Shown here piece by piece: positions 12,488 through 21,465 of a stretch of 64,000 bases of DNA. The stretch is taken from assembly GCA_020284085.1 (NCBI GenBank), contig JACEVL010000143.1, forward strand, positions 389,983 through 453,982. Direction: 5' to 3'. Position 1 is the stretch's first letter; the number at the start of each line of letters is the position of its first letter. The notes below the pieces were generated by a model, which saw nothing but the letters and a program-made list of their open reading frames with translations, was not told the DNA's origin and ran no database searches. The position numbers and the translations under genes are program-made. This stretch comes from Aporrectodea caliginosa. Lineage: Eukaryota > Annelida > Clitellata > Crassiclitellata > Lumbricidae.

Positions 12488-14347
12488 ATGATAATGATAA
12501 TCAATAATAATAATGATATTACCAGTAATTATGTTCAAACTGACAAATGCAGATGATTGATGGTGACAACGACGATGATGATGATACCAGTAAGATGGTG
12601 ATGATAATGAAATGATGGTGAATAGGATGATGATGCAAATTAGATGTTAATATAATAATAATTAATGATATTCTTTATTATTTCAAACTTACAAACACAG
12701 TATGATTATGATGATGAAGATGATGATACTAATTAGATGGTGATGATGATGACATGATGATGATAGATAACTAATATGAAGGTGATGATGCAATGATGAT
12801 AACTATTAAGAGGGTGGTGATGATGAATAGCAATTTAGCTAATCGATAAGCTAATCAATTAGACATTTTGAGAGAAACAGCTAATTCTAGTTCTAATCGA
12901 TTAGGAACTTTCAGCAGCTAATTTTTAATTCTAATCGATTTGCAATTTAACTAATCAATTTGACAGACAGCTAATTCTAATTCTAATCGAGTAGCAAATT
13001 TCAGTAGCTAATTCTATTTCTAATTGATTAGCAAATGCAATTTAACTAATCATGCCAATCTCTGCTCTGTACAGTGTTGTTTTGTTCACGGCTGTGTCTT
13101 TCAGAAGCCTGGAGAAGCACATCAACAAGATCCACCTGGGAATCCGAGGCTACATCTGCGACAAGTGCGGAGGGTCGTTTGCGGATGAATCGGAGTTAAA
13201 GAGACATGCGATACGACATGACAAGAACAAGGCATTCATGTGTACAAAATGTCCCTTCCAATCATACATCAAGGCCGCCTATCAGTGTGAGTTTATCTCT
13301 GACTGGTTCAATTGTTCGTTCATTGACTGGTTTCATAATTCGTTTAATGACTGGTTCGATAATTTGTTTATTGACTGGTTCAATCAATCGTTCATTGACT
13401 GGTTCAATCATTGACTCATTAAATCATTGGCCGGTTCAGTCGTTCGTTCATTGGCTGGTTTAGTCTTTCGTTTGTTGACTGGTTCAATCATTCGTTCGTT
13501 TGACTGGTTCAATCATTCGTTCATTGACTGGTTCAATCATTCGTTCATTGACTGGTTCAATCATTCGTTCATTGACTGATTCAATCATTCGTTCATTGAC
13601 TGGTTCAATCATTTGTTCATTGACTGGTTCAATCATTCGTTCATTTGACTGATTCAATCATTCGTTCATTGGCTGGTTCAATCAATCATTTGTTGACTGG
13701 TTCAATCATTCATTCATTGAGCAGTTCAATCATTCGTTCATTGAGCAGTTCAATCATTCGTTCATTTGACTGGTTCAATCATTCGTTCATTGACTGGTTC
13801 AATCATTCGTTCATTTGACTGATTCAATCATTCGTTCATTGGCTGGTTCAATCAATCATTTGTTGACTGGTTCAATAATTCATTCATTGAGCAGTTCAAT
13901 CATTCGTTCATTGAGCAGTTAAATCATTCGTTCATTGACTGGTTCAATCATTCGTTCATTGACTGGTTCAATCATTCGTTCATTTGACTGATTCAATCAT
14001 TCGTTCATTGGCTGGTTCAATCAATCATTTGTTGACTGGTTCAATAATTCATTCATTGAGCAGTTCAATCATTCGTTCATTGAGCAGTTCAATCATTCGT
14101 TCATTCACTGACTATTCAGTTATTCATTTAATTATTCAGTTGCTTGTTGATTCATTCATTATATTGTTGTACGTAATAAATGCATGACAATAAAACTACT
14201 GTGGAGGAATCTTGTGCAAATCAGAACTCACAACTGCTCTACACCACGGGTTGATGCTCGGTCATTAGATAGTGGCGTTTGATAAACACTTAAATATAAA
14301 TAATAATAATAGTAGTAGTAGTGGTAGTGGTAGTGGTAGTGGTAGTG

Positions 14348-14380
<33 letters not shown>

Positions 14381-14612
14381 TTAATAACAATAGTAGTAGT
14401 AATAGTAATAATAAAAAATAATAATAATTGTAATGATAATAATAATAATTATAATAATAATAATAGAGGCAGAGAAGGTGCCCAGAAATAATTTAAATAG
14501 CCTGTGCTTAGACACCTTTAAAATGTCTTAGCTCTAGGCTTCAAATAACGCGTTTCACGTCATTCACCAGGTAGTGTCGATTGACCGAATCTTGCAACAG
14601 ATGATGATGATG

Positions 14613-14647
<35 letters not shown>

Positions 14648-14866
14648 CGATGGGACCTTTGGACCAGGAAGGCCTGGCTTTCATCAAGGAACTCGGCAGA
14701 ACAACGGACGATCAACAAGAAACCTTCTTCCTGTTTCAAAAACTATCTGTTACGGTCCAGCGGTTCTACGCTGTCGCATGCCTTGGAACAATGGATATGA
14801 ATGGAAGAAGAACGGTTTTGAATTAAACACAAATCTGTCGAGCATCCGTAAAGAATAAAATGGTAC

Positions 14867-14906
<40 letters not shown>

Positions 14907-15904
14907 TATAATAATAATAATAATATAACAACTGCTACTGCTAATAATAGTAATAATAATCTAACCACTAACAATCTAACATCTAACATAAAAATAACAA
15001 TCTAACAATTACTACTGCTAATAATAATTATTTATAATAACAATAGTAGTAATAATATAACAACTACTGCTGCTGCTGCTACCACACTAATAACAATGAT
15101 GATAATAACGACTATGAAGATAATAATAAATGATGATCTTCTTGTACAGCGCACATGTATTCTCGTCACCAAGTGATGGTCAATGACCGCATGCAGCTCT
15201 ACAAATGCGACCAATGTGCGTTCGCCACCGACCGTCGCCATCGCTACACGGAACACGTCAAGAAGCACGCCAACATCCGCGACATCCCTTGCCCCGAGTG
15301 CGGCAAGCTCTTCGTCACATACAAGACGATGCGCCAACACATCGTTAAGGTTCACAAACAGACAACCATCTACTGCGCGCTCTGTCCCTTCCGGACCCTC
15401 TCTCAGACGAAGCTCCACGAGCACGTTACCCTCATGCACGACCTCCAGGGTGATGTAGACCCGGCTGGATCGTCGATGCCCGACAACGGAGGTCCGAATT
15501 CGCACCCGACGGTTGGGGCGTTGTCGCACTCAAACGCGGGGACTTCGTCGCATCGTAACCCCATCGGGACTTCCTCCCATCGTAACGCGACCAGGGCTTC
15601 TTCGGCGCATCCGAAAGCCATGACCGCCTCGCGTGCGGATGCTGACACTCCTCCCCCTCCGATAATCGCCCCGTCCTGTAATCCGAACTCTGTCCAGATG
15701 GCGTATTCGGACGTTGGACCGACGTTGTACACGGAGGCCGGGCCCTCGTCGCTTTCTGTCGTGCGACCGATGATGTTGGGGAATCAGTGCGCCCCGGGGT
15801 TTCCGACGATGATGCCCGGCTGTGAGGTGACGAGTATTCCGATGTCGATTGAGAACAGCTTCTGCCAGTTCAACACGTTTAATGGGGGTAGTTCGGTGAG
15901 ATAG
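4247..15904 (+). CDS. ZBTB11: ZBTB11 orthologue, whole gene (8 coding exons)
   Basis: Probable nuclear DNA-binding transcription regulator. The spliced product has 1,103 residues: an integrase-like HHCC zinc module (about 1-120), a BTB/POZ dimerisation domain (about 168-275), a basic linker, twelve C2H2 zinc fingers (about 440-960) and a Ser/His/Pro-rich tail. Seven introns all have GT-AG ends and compatible phases, and several finger motifs are completed only by splicing (CPHC from exon 4 with its histidines in exon 5), which checks the model. The order HHCC, BTB, twelve fingers is that of vertebrate ZBTB11. The ATG at 4247 is chosen because the protein N-terminus aligns with that family and a pyrimidine-rich AG acceptor precedes it directly, so a 5' UTR exon probably lies upstream. 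Confidence 0.88.
4711..4931 (+). mobile_element. SINE-I copy (tRNA head)
   Basis: Box A-like TGGTGTAGGGG and box B GGTTCGAATCC stand at tRNA spacing, followed by GGGACCTTGAGCAAGTCCTTC and a (TTGTA)n tail. In intron 1 of ZBTB11. Confidence 0.7.
4955..5200 (+). mobile_element. hAT-like MITE remnant with (GATTAGAATTA)n
   Basis: Starts cagagatgggcatgattagt, then many CTAATCGATTAGAATTAG variants. A reverse-oriented relative lies at 12835-13065. Confidence 0.45.
5200..5435 (+). repeat. tandem repeat, ~24 bp, ATTCTAACATGAGGTATT
   Basis: Diverged repeats of gattctaacatgaggtatt, around ten copies, in intron 1. Confidence 0.6.
5440..5600 (+). repeat. AT-rich (AATGAT)n microsatellite
   Basis: Imperfect AAT/GAT trinucleotides just before ZBTB11 exon 2. 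Confidence 0.6.
5641..5909 (+). CDS. ZBTB11: ZBTB11 exon 2: N-terminal half of BTB domain
   Basis: Follows acceptor ttcag at 5640 and completes the split Arg codon. It holds the BTB core FDVIL..GGFQVATHKVIL and ends before gtaaat after one base of an Asn codon. Confidence 0.85.
5925..5985 (-). repeat. L2-type LINE 3' tail fragment
   Basis: Reads gaatttatatagcacccc then cagaggcgctcc, the tail shared with SINE-I and the L2 copies. Confidence 0.5.
6250..6380 (+). repeat. possible LINE 3' end with (ATT)n tail
   Basis: Reads gttacggcaccttataaatt and then runs into a TTA microsatellite, the usual look of a LINE 3' terminus. Confidence 0.35.
6479..6687 (+). CDS. ZBTB11: ZBTB11 exon 3: C-terminal half of BTB domain
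   Basis: Follows acceptor tatgtag. It carries the FLYTGTLRL motif typical of the second half of BTB domains, then a leucine/alanine-rich helix. The donor is a weak gttatt after GTTAAG (phase 0). This is the only junction with a non-ideal donor, but it is the one that keeps frame with exon 4. Confidence 0.8.
6803..6875 (-). repeat. L2-type LINE 3' tail fragment
   Basis: Reads gaatttatatagcgctcttc then cagaggtgctcccaagcc; in ZBTB11 intron 3. Confidence 0.5.
6963..7325 (+). repeat. TG-rich minisatellite
   Basis: GTGTGTTTGTGTTTGTTTATAT units, the last four about 46 bp and near-identical. Not coding despite open frames. Confidence 0.8.
7370..7580 (+). repeat. tandem repeat TTACTGATTACATG
   Basis: About fourteen 14-15 bp units (gattacatgttactg and variants) running almost to the exon 4 acceptor. 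Confidence 0.75.
7604..8838 (+). CDS. ZBTB11: ZBTB11 exon 4: linker and fingers 1-4 (part)
   Basis: Large 411-codon exon. An acidic start with an ILNIKEEV segment is followed by a long basic linker (KKRPGKNR-type patches, likely nuclear localisation) and fingers starting CYVC, CGWC, CPEKGC and CPHC. The fourth finger is cut by the donor gtgagt and its histidines lie in the next exon. Confidence 0.88.
8873..9275 (-). mobile_element. composite SINE (head II + SINE-I), with insertion
   Basis: Minus strand: head II (ACCAACCCACTC complement) at 9130-9265, then SINE-I with box B at about 9033-9060 and the tail ending GTTCAAATACAATACA at 8873. About 70 bp of foreign sequence breaks the tail. Confidence 0.6.
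9538..9700 (-). mobile_element. SINE-III copy (tRNA head)
   Basis: On minus: GGTTAGAGCG-type box A region, box B GTTCGATC, then ACAGTTACTGTGT, CCTTCACTCACAATTGCTC and tail AGTGGCGCTTAATAAA. Confidence 0.6.
9791..9850 (-). ncRNA. small-RNA hairpin module
   Basis: On minus: CTTTGTCGGCGGCAACGGCC, then TATGATGTCATAAGCTGCCG and TTAAAC. Stem AACGGC/GCCGTT with inner TATG/CATA. It begins about 28 bp after the TATA of the promoter at 9865-9903. Confidence 0.55.
9865..9903 (-). promoter_or_regulatory. PSE-TATA small-RNA promoter
   Basis: On minus: TTAGACACCTTTAAAACG, TATAAG 32 bp on. The RNA hairpin follows directly. Confidence 0.65.
9915..10046 (-). mobile_element. SINE-III copy
   Basis: Box B GGGTTCGATCC at about 9980, CACTGTGTAAGGGACATTGAGC downstream; joined to the PSE of the preceding promoter. 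Confidence 0.6.
10147..10185 (-). promoter_or_regulatory. PSE-TATA small-RNA promoter
   Basis: TTAGACACCTTTAAAACG and TATATAAG, 32 bp apart. Diverged sequence downstream; no clear hairpin. Confidence 0.6.
10203..10308 (-). mobile_element. SINE-III copy
   Basis: Contains gaaggacttgc and gaggatcgaaccg, shorter than its neighbours; again abuts a PSE. Confidence 0.55.
10405..10447 (+). promoter_or_regulatory. PSE-TATA promoter, 36-bp variant
   Basis: TTAGACACCTATTAAAAAACG then TATATTT 36 bp from the start. Confidence 0.45.
10501..10533 (+). ncRNA. degenerate small-RNA hairpin
   Basis: AACGCAGACGTAAGATGTCGCTAG resembles the hairpin 3' part; about 85 bp after the preceding TATA. Confidence 0.3.
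10584..10755 (-). mobile_element. SINE-III copy
   Basis: gcgccactgtctaatgacc tail, gaaggacttgctcaaggtcc, gaggatcgaac box B region. Confidence 0.6.
10857..10899 (+). promoter_or_regulatory. PSE-TATA promoter, 36-bp variant
   Basis: TTAGACACCTTTAAAACG, AATATATTT 36 bp on; similar to the copy at 10405, so a duplicate. Confidence 0.45.
11274..11312 (+). promoter_or_regulatory. PSE-TATA small-RNA promoter
   Basis: TTAGACACCTTTAAAACG and TATTTAG 32 bp on; hairpin-like sequence at 11361. Confidence 0.5.
11361..11390 (+). ncRNA. degenerate small-RNA hairpin
   Basis: ACGTCAACGG, AAGATATCC and TTAAAC in the order seen in other copies. Confidence 0.35.
11389..11460 (+). mobile_element. possible hAT element end
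   Basis: cagaggtgggcgacataggg followed by a GC-rich palindromic gggcccgcgggcc; TIR-like start, other end not found. Confidence 0.3.
11575..11665 (+). repeat. (CTGT/CTCT)n microsatellite
   Basis: tctgtctctctctctctgtc run just before exon 5 of ZBTB11. Confidence 0.8.
11721..11844 (+). CDS. ZBTB11: ZBTB11 exon 5: end of finger 4, finger 5
   Basis: After acceptor ctggtag it supplies HLAKRH to finger 4, then the complete finger CPICSRSY..HMYNQH. Donor gtcagt, phase 0. The intron before it is 2.9 kb and full of SINEs and candidate small-RNA promoters. Confidence 0.85.
12188..12321 (+). CDS. ZBTB11: ZBTB11 exon 6: finger 6, start of finger 7
   Basis: Acceptor atttcag. The long-spaced finger CPHEGC..HMLKH is followed by CDKCGRDF, which is completed in exon 7. 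Donor gtgagt. Confidence 0.85.
12418..12490 (+). repeat. (GAT)n microsatellite
   Basis: About 22 uninterrupted GAT triplets; looser GAT-rich DNA continues to about 12830. Confidence 0.9.
12835..13065 (-). mobile_element. hAT-like MITE remnant with (CTAATTCTAAT)n
   Basis: Same sequence class as 4955-5200 but inverted; its right end aatcatgccaatctctgctc mirrors the start of that copy. Confidence 0.45.
13105..13286 (+). CDS. ZBTB11: ZBTB11 exon 7: end of finger 7, finger 8, start of finger 9
   Basis: Acceptor tttcag. Gives LEKHINKIH, the finger CDKCGGSF..HAIRH and the cysteines CTKC of finger 9. The donor gtgagt at 13287 is followed at once by an 0.8 kb minisatellite. Confidence 0.85.
13295..14125 (+). 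repeat. minisatellite, 24-bp unit with higher-order pattern
   Basis: Over thirty units of CATTGACTGGTTCAATCATTCGTT directly after the exon 7 donor. A seven-unit block of about 169 bp (starting at about 13643, 13813 and 13981) repeats as a whole. Confidence 0.9.
14305..14465 (+). repeat. (AGT)n/(AAT)n microsatellite
   Basis: tagtagtagtggtagtgg runs passing into aataataat. Confidence 0.85.
14508..14547 (+). promoter_or_regulatory. PSE-TATA promoter, degenerate TATA
   Basis: TTAGACACCTTTAAAATG is good; the 32-bp position holds TTCAAATA. Confidence 0.35.
14650..14826 (+). pseudogene. 58-codon 3' end of an unrecognised mobile-element ORF
   Basis: Reads MGPLDQEGLAFIKELGRTT, then FFLFQKLSVTVQRFYAV and a stop. 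It is bounded by (AAT)n on both sides, as a truncated retroelement would be. I do not recognise the family with certainty. Confidence 0.4.
14862..15075 (+). repeat. (AAT)n microsatellite
   Basis: AAT triplets and AATATAACAACTGCT variants before exon 8. Confidence 0.8.
15150..15904 (+). CDS. ZBTB11: ZBTB11 exon 8: fingers 9 (end) to 12, tail and stop
   Basis: Acceptor tgtacag. Finishes finger 9 (HMYSRH), then fingers CDQC, CPEC and CALC. The last 120 or so residues are low-complexity Ser/His/Pro-rich with short repeats around SHRN and SHPK. Ends in TAG at 15902. It is GC-rich against AT-rich surroundings. Confidence 0.88.
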
Positions 15905-16380
15905 TGAAATGGGGTTGGAATTGGTTACCCAGTTCTTTGGAGGTAGTTCGGTGGAGGTAGTCCAGTGAGACAGTGAAGTGAGATAGTGAAGTAGGGTCAG
16001 AATTGGTTTGCAATTTGTTAAGTGAGATTGTTAAGTAGGGTTGAAATTGGTTTCCAAATTCAGTGGAGATAGTTTAGTGAGATAGAGAAATGGGGTTGGA
16101 ATTGGTTGCCTAGTTTTGTGGAGGTAGTTCTGTGAGATAGTGAGGTAGTGAAATGAGGTTGGAATTGGTTCCCCAATTCTGTGGATTTAGTTTGATGATA
16201 TAGTAAAGTGAGATGATAGAATTGTTACCCAGTTCTGCCTTGTTTTATGGAGGTAGTTTGGTGAGATAGTGAAATGGAGATGGGAATTTTTACCCAGCTC
16301 TGTGAATGTAGTTCTGTGAAGGAGGTATTTTGGTGAGATAGTGAAGAAGGGTTGGAATTCATTACCCAGTTCTGTGTGCC
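15905..16380 (+). repeat. tandem repeat of ~65 bp after ZBTB11 stop
   Basis: Repeated blocks of gaggtagttcggtgagatag, tgaaatggggttggaattgg and ttacccagttctgtgg, about seven diverged copies. Its first unit begins inside the last codons of ZBTB11, so it is probably 3' UTR. Confidence 0.75.
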
Positions 16381-16504
16381 ACTCTTTGAGTTCTGTAACA
16401 ACAGTGACGTTTAGTGGAACACAGTAACTGCCTATTGGTTAAAGCATTCTCCTTGGACTCCTTAATTATGTAATGAATAGGTGTGTATATATGTATATAT
16501 ATAA

Positions 16505-16680
16505 AGTGAGACAAGATAGTCAAATGGTTCGAGCGGTTGCCTTGTGATTCATAGGCTACGGTTTCGATGGCCATCAAACACTGTGCTAGGGACGTTGAAC
16601 AAGTCCTCTAACAAGTGTACAACATCATCTATGTTCTTGCTGGCATGGTCAGTGTGCACTTCTAAACATTGGTAGAAGGG
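16505..16680 (+). mobile_element. tRNA-headed SINE, unassigned type
   Basis: ATGGTTCGAGCGGTTGCC and GGTTTCGATGGCC at box A/B spacing, then TAGGGACGTTGAACAAGTCC. Confidence 0.5.
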
Positions 16681-16941
16681 CAATAGCATTCCAGATCCGT
16701 GGCGCGGTAACAAATCTTGTTACAGAACTGAAAGAAATGGCACACAGACCCTGGGTAATCAGCAACTAGTTGCTGAGATTATGGGTGTGTAGAAATCTTA
16801 TATATGTATATAAGAAGTGTACAGTTAATCAAATGGCTATTGTATTGTGTCAAATACAGTTGTAGTACAGACGTTACGACATCAGTCTGGGGTAGAAAAT
16901 TTTAGATTACCACGCACGTCAATCAATATCTAATGCGGTTA

Positions 16942-17307
16942 GGGATGAACCGATTGGCATTTTTTTCCGATTCCGATTAGTTGGCCTGCTTTTTTGCTGA
17001 TTCCGATCCGATTAATGGGCAATATTCACTTTTATTTGGTTCTAGGCGCTATTTGTTACTAAAAGACTCGACTGTCCGCCATTTTGATGATTATTTTACA
17101 CGGGCTTTCAATATTTAAGATTAAATATTACCGTTGGAGGTCGCCAAAACAGGTTACTATTTCTGTATTAATGAAAAAATGAAATTGTTTTTGGTAAAAA
17201 ATATGACTTGTTTGTTATTTACATTTTGTATCGGATTGCTGATTCCGATTAATACCGATTAGTGCAAAATCCGACCCGATTTTCGAACGGATAATCGGCT
17301 CATCCCG
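16942..17307. mobile_element. hAT-like MITE, about 365 bp
   Basis: Ends gggatgaaccgat and atcggctcatccc are inverted repeats. ATTCCGATTA motifs recur near both ends. No coding capacity. Confidence 0.6.
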
Positions 17308-17364
17308 AGCTGTTACTACATGTATTTTGCAAGCGAAACAACAGCTGGGTGTTAAGACCTGACC

Positions 17365-17460
17365 CCTTTGGACAACCCCTCTGACTCGACGCAGCGCTCG
17401 TTAATAAGTTGGTGCCCTGTGCTTGGCTTCAAGTGATGCTTTAGAAGTTTAGAGTTAATG
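17365..17460 (-). repeat. dispersed repeat (gcgcagggcaccagcttatt class)
   Basis: Complement of the 1125-1195 copy, including gacaacccctctgactcga and gcgctcgttaataag. Confidence 0.6.
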
Positions 17461-17654
17461 ATTATGATGCTTAGGACATGTGACTCCCATTGTTGTTCGG
17501 AAATTAACAGTTAATAAAAATTAATAATGTTCTCGATTTTCTTGTTCAATCGTGTTAATAAATGTCCGCAAAGTTGTCGAAAGCCTGTGTCTTCTGTTTG
17601 GTGTGCACTGTTTGAGCCGCTTTATAAATCTTCAAATACAATACATTACACTTG

Positions 17655-17855
17655 TGGGGTGCGTTGGTGTAGGCATACCTTCGGTGCCTTGCAGCCGGTA
17701 CTTGCGGGTACGATATTCCAGCCGCCGCGTAGGGACCCTGGGCAAGTCCTTCAAAGCAATTGCTCATGAATTCGGCGTGAAACTCCGATTTGTAATGTAA
17801 GTGTAGCGCCTCTGAGTAGAATTCTTGAAGCGCCGCTATAACGAGTGCTCATACA
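17655..17855 (+). mobile_element. SINE-I copy
   Basis: tggggtgcgttggtgtaggc head, cgtagggaccctgggcaagt, and L2-type tail gcgcctctgagtagaattc, cgccgctataacgagtgctc. Confidence 0.65.
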
Positions 17856-18012
17856 GTAGCGCTATCAGATGATTGATTCTAAACACCCGTATAACATATT
17901 CAGCTGATGCTATATATGCATGGCCTCCGGAATGCTATGCTGTACTGCATTGGTAGTCCGTGATTATAGAAAGAGGTCATGAATAATGCATGAGGTAATA
18001 AATTATGTGATG

Positions 18013-18076
18013 ATCAACTTCTATGGCGCCGGTGTTTAATTCACAAGGCATGAACCGATGGCGCACCAAAACCAAA
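18013..18076 (+). repeat. dispersed repeat (ttctatggcgccggtg)
   Basis: Related copy at 42693-42757 with cttctatagcgccggtgtct and gatggcgcac. Confidence 0.5.
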
Positions 18077-18084
18077 CCTCTGTC

Positions 18085-18175
18085 GGTTACTGTTTAACGA
18101 TACTGTGTAATAACAAAGATGATTAGCGTCACCCTCCTCCTTTTCTGTGGATTTGGGACAGGCACTACCACAGGC
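18085..18175 (-). ncRNA. small-RNA module, long form
   Basis: On minus: GGTAGTGCC..TCCCAAATCC, GGAGGAGGGTGACGCTAATC, ATCTTTGTTATTACACAGTA and TCGTTAAACAG. Confidence 0.5.
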
Positions 18176-18211
18176 AGGGTTTATCGTCGAATAGCTTATA
18201 AAGGTTGGATG

Positions 18212-18290
18212 GATCCGAGTTTAACGCCAGATTATGACAATAATGGCCGTTACCGCCGACAAAGATTATTTTTGGCATATTGCAGCTCTT
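18212..18290 (-). ncRNA. small-RNA hairpin module
   Basis: On minus: AATCTTTGTCGGCGGTAACG, GCCATTATTGTCATAATCTG, GCGTTAAAC. Lies between the promoter at 18386 and the long-form module at 18085. Confidence 0.5.
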
Positions 18291-18385
18291 TAAAGAGGTT
18301 TTTATACATCTTTTATTTATGGCCTCATTGATTTCTATTGTAAAAGTAGATCACAGGTTACGTGAACAGAATTCTGAAAGATAGG

Positions 18386-18425
18386 TATTTATAGCTTCGG
18401 ATGAATGTGTTATAAGGGTGTTTAA
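18386..18425 (-). promoter_or_regulatory. PSE-TATA small-RNA promoter
   Basis: TTAAACACCCTTATAACA with TATAAAT 32 bp on. Confidence 0.6.
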
Positions 18426-18525
18426 CTTCCATTTATAATCATTTCTGGCCTCATTTGTTACTAACGTTCAGCACTTCCAAACGTTTTCTGACGATCGAGT
18501 AGTGTTACCGCTCTTCTACCTTTAC

Positions 18526-18566
18526 TTATAGATCAAAAATAGTCGCCTTAAAAGAGGTGTTTTAAA
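18526..18566 (-). promoter_or_regulatory. PSE-TATA promoter, spacing 34
   Basis: AAAACACCTCTTTTAAG with CTATAAGTAAA; belongs to the CACCTCTTTTAAG subclass. Confidence 0.45.
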
Positions 18567-19119
18567 TTTTTTTATATTAGTCATTCGGTTAACGGCACTT
18601 GGCCTTAATTTTATTTTGCATGCTTCCAGGTAGGTCTTTATTTTATTGACGAGCAACATTCCTTTTTTCAACCGTAGGGTTGCAACTATTTCTAAACTAG
18701 GCCTACTTTGAATTTTAAAAACTTTTATTGTGGCGATCATAGTTCTTCACATTTTTGACAGAAAAAGCTGCAAAAATTTCATGATTCTGCCATCCTGCAT
18801 CGCCATTCTTAGGGCAGGGTCGGAAAACACTGAGGTCAACCTATCCTGGATAAGCTAACTGAAGAGAGTAGAAGAGCAGTCAACTTGAACACCTTTTTAT
18901 AGTCTCACAGTAGCTCTATATATATTGATGATATATTGTGCAGCCCATTGAGTGAGCCTGAAAAATCCTGTTTATTAGGTGTTAGTGGTTTAATATTCTT
19001 AGCCTCGCCATTATGAGGGCGGATGGCTAATCCTTTTTCTCTCACCGTGTCAACTTCATACCGACAGTGTACGGTCAGTGTACTCATTATAGCTAAGTTG
19101 GCTAGGGATGTAGGTGGAG

Positions 19120-19215
19120 CAGAATCTCGAACCAAATTTCTGCTCTACCTGGGATTTGAACCTCCGACCACTAGACTGTATAATGGAGCAAACCAAAGCC
19201 ATCTGAAAGTTATTA
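19120..19215 (-). mobile_element. tRNA-headed SINE fragment
   Basis: On minus CAGTCTAGTGGTCGGAGG then TTCAAATCCCAGGTAGAGC, with box A and B in place. Confidence 0.5.
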
Positions 19216-19410
19216 TTAAGTTGGGACCGAAATCGCATAAGAAGCAGAGAAGAATCAACAAGTGCAGGAAACTCCGCCACTGTTTGCTTTCTGACAGTGC
19301 CAGTCCCAAGCCTGACCATAGAAGGATAAGGGCAAACCAAAGCCATCTGAAAGTTATTATTAAGCTGGGTCGTTAAAAAGGAAACACACACACACAAGTG
19401 CAGGAAGAGA
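19187..19410 (+). repeat. tandem duplication, ~140 bp unit
   Basis: gcaaaccaaagccatctgaa plus the next 15 bases occur at 19187 and 19331, and caagtgcaggaa at 19259 and 19397, so the block between is duplicated. Confidence 0.6.
19262..19330 (+). ncRNA. small-RNA module, 5' half only
   Basis: CAGTGCCAGTCCCAAGCCTG, then GAAGGATAAGG; the hairpin is missing. Confidence 0.3.
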
Positions 19411-19696
19411 GTTCATGGGCACCGGTTTTTCCAGGACCAACGTGGAATAAATGCAACGCGTAATCATTTTGACGTTTCTGAACGATGGGTGATCATCGTC
19501 ATAATGATTGTGACGACTACGATGGTAATTACCGTCGTGGCTATAAATGATGATGATGAACATCGAAGAGCAGTGCCCTAACCTAACCGTGCCCGGCAGC
19601 CAATTAATTTTCTTAGTCTTGGCACAGTGTACCGATGATTATAGTTTATTGTATTTTTTTACACAAACATATTAATGGCATGCGCGACATCATGGC

Positions 19697-19737
19697 TATA
19701 ATAGAAAAAAGAATAACACTGTTATAAAGGTGTTTAA
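19697..19737 (-). promoter_or_regulatory. PSE-TATA promoter, spacing 34
   Basis: TTAAACACCTTTATAACA with TATTATAG; followed by CATGATGTCGCGCATG. Confidence 0.45.
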
Positions 19738-20283
19738 AAAGAGTGGTTACCGTGTACTACAAGTCACGTGATGGAAATATAAAAATCGGTTTCTTAGCGC
19801 AACAAAAGCCGCTTCAGGGAGAAGAGGAAGCGGAGGAGGAGGAGGAAGAGGAAGAAGATAAGCGTCATGCAGAGAAAGAAGGCATGGAGAAGAAGGGATT
19901 GAAAGAAGGAAGGAGAGGAAAAGGAGCGGTAGTTGTGTAGAACCAGCAAAAGTCGAAGATGGATGCAATATAGTAGCGTGGACAGCATTTCTCTGACTTC
20001 TGCTATGACAGGTCGTGACATCTGACGATCCAGTCTGCCTTTCGGAAGATGGAGCCACCTGTGTTGGATTAATAGATTCAACAGCAGACAGCCTCTCTTC
20101 CGTTTAGTGGCTGATGATGGAGCAGAGACCGGAACTGTACAGGTGAGAACGGAACAACGGAGGACAATCAGAGAAGAAGGGCGACGTCTGACGGACGAAG
20201 AAAACTGACATTACGTCCGAGCAGTCAATTAATCAAACGAAAATGATTGCCGCCTTAAAAACCCGTTTTACCAGGACAGTCTC

Positions 20284-20323
20284 ATTATAAATAAACTTTG
20301 AGACCGCTTTCGCTGGTGTTTCA
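20284..20323 (-). promoter_or_regulatory. PSE-TATA promoter, degenerate PSE
   Basis: TGAAACACCAGCGAAAGC with TTTATAAT at the 32-bp position. Confidence 0.35.
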
Positions 20324-20399
20324 GCGTATTATAACTGTATTAGTTGTTCAGCAACTGACTAGAAAACAAAGAAGGAACTGCGAGGAAGAGTAAAGACGT

Positions 20400-20485
20400 T
20401 TCCGGGTATTGCCACTCCCAAGTCTTGAGAAAGCAGGGGCGACGTCAACGACCTGCTGCCATGGGATGTTGTTTTCAACACTGAC
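20400..20485 (+). ncRNA. small-RNA module joining both forms
   Basis: TGCCACTCCCAAGTCTTGAG with AAAGCAGGGG, then GACGTCAACGACC, TGCTGCCATGGGATGTTGTT and AACACTGAC. It has the 5' part of the long form and the hairpin of the short form. Confidence 0.4.
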
Positions 20486-21051
20486 AATGTATTGCGAGCA
20501 ATGTTCCTGCTGCTGGTCTGGGACACAGGGAAATCCTATCTTCCTGTGAAGGTTGGGAAGCCGATACCCAACAATCACCCAAAATCAACTCGAAGGCAGT
20601 GATGGTTTAGAAACAATAAACCACTGATGAAAAACTTGACAATAGGGCCTATATATAGCCTATTGTACATACAATCATATTCGCTGCGTTCATCTAATAT
20701 AGGCTTTAGAGGAGTGGTTAAATCTACGTAAACCCAAGCTAAGAAGGATCAGAGGGATTGGCATAATGCCACTATCATTCTTTTGATTTGATGAACTATG
20801 TTGTTTAGGAAGCCAATTCTTCATTGCATAGTTAAGGTTTAGAAGTTCTCTCTGTAGAGTTGTACAGGTGTCTATTTCGCTGTCATTGTTGACCAACTGT
20901 TGTTTGAGCTATTTCCTTTTGGAGAATTCTTGGTCAATGTCGTCGTCAAGGTAGAGTTGCACAAATCTATTTACTCTATCGAATGTGTTTTATGGTAAAC
21001 CTTATAAACGAGTCGTTCTTATTCAGATAGGGACATATTACACTGCATATA

Positions 21052-21132
21052 AGTACACACACGCACACACGCACGCACAAACACACACACACACATACAC
21101 AAACTCACACTCACACACACATTATATATGTA
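21052..21132 (+). repeat. (CA)n microsatellite
   Basis: acacacacacgcacgcacaa type run. Confidence 0.85.
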
Positions 21133-21371
21133 AATAATTTGTGAGAGCGCGCGAGTTTGTGCGCGCGTGAGTTTGTTTACCGTTTACGTGACAATTTCAC
21201 TGCAGCTTATTATGTTTACAAAGAAGATTTGACGAATAATTATGTTTGCGGAGTAGAAGATTGCCTGTCGGGGAAAAACACCGTATTTAATATCCGGTGT
21301 AAAAAAATAATCGTGGTGACATCTGTGGGCAAGAATGATGTAGCTAAACAGCAGAAGAAATAAGGATCTAC

Positions 21372-21411
21372 TTAGAAACCTTTAAAACGGATCAATTATA
21401 AGCTATATTAA
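21372..21411 (+). promoter_or_regulatory. PSE-TATA small-RNA promoter
   Basis: TTAGAAACCTTTAAAACG, TATATTA 32 bp on. Confidence 0.55.
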
Positions 21412-21465
21412 GTATAATTTATCGGCCACGTCATAAGATCCATCCGAAAGTCTTGCCGAATCATA

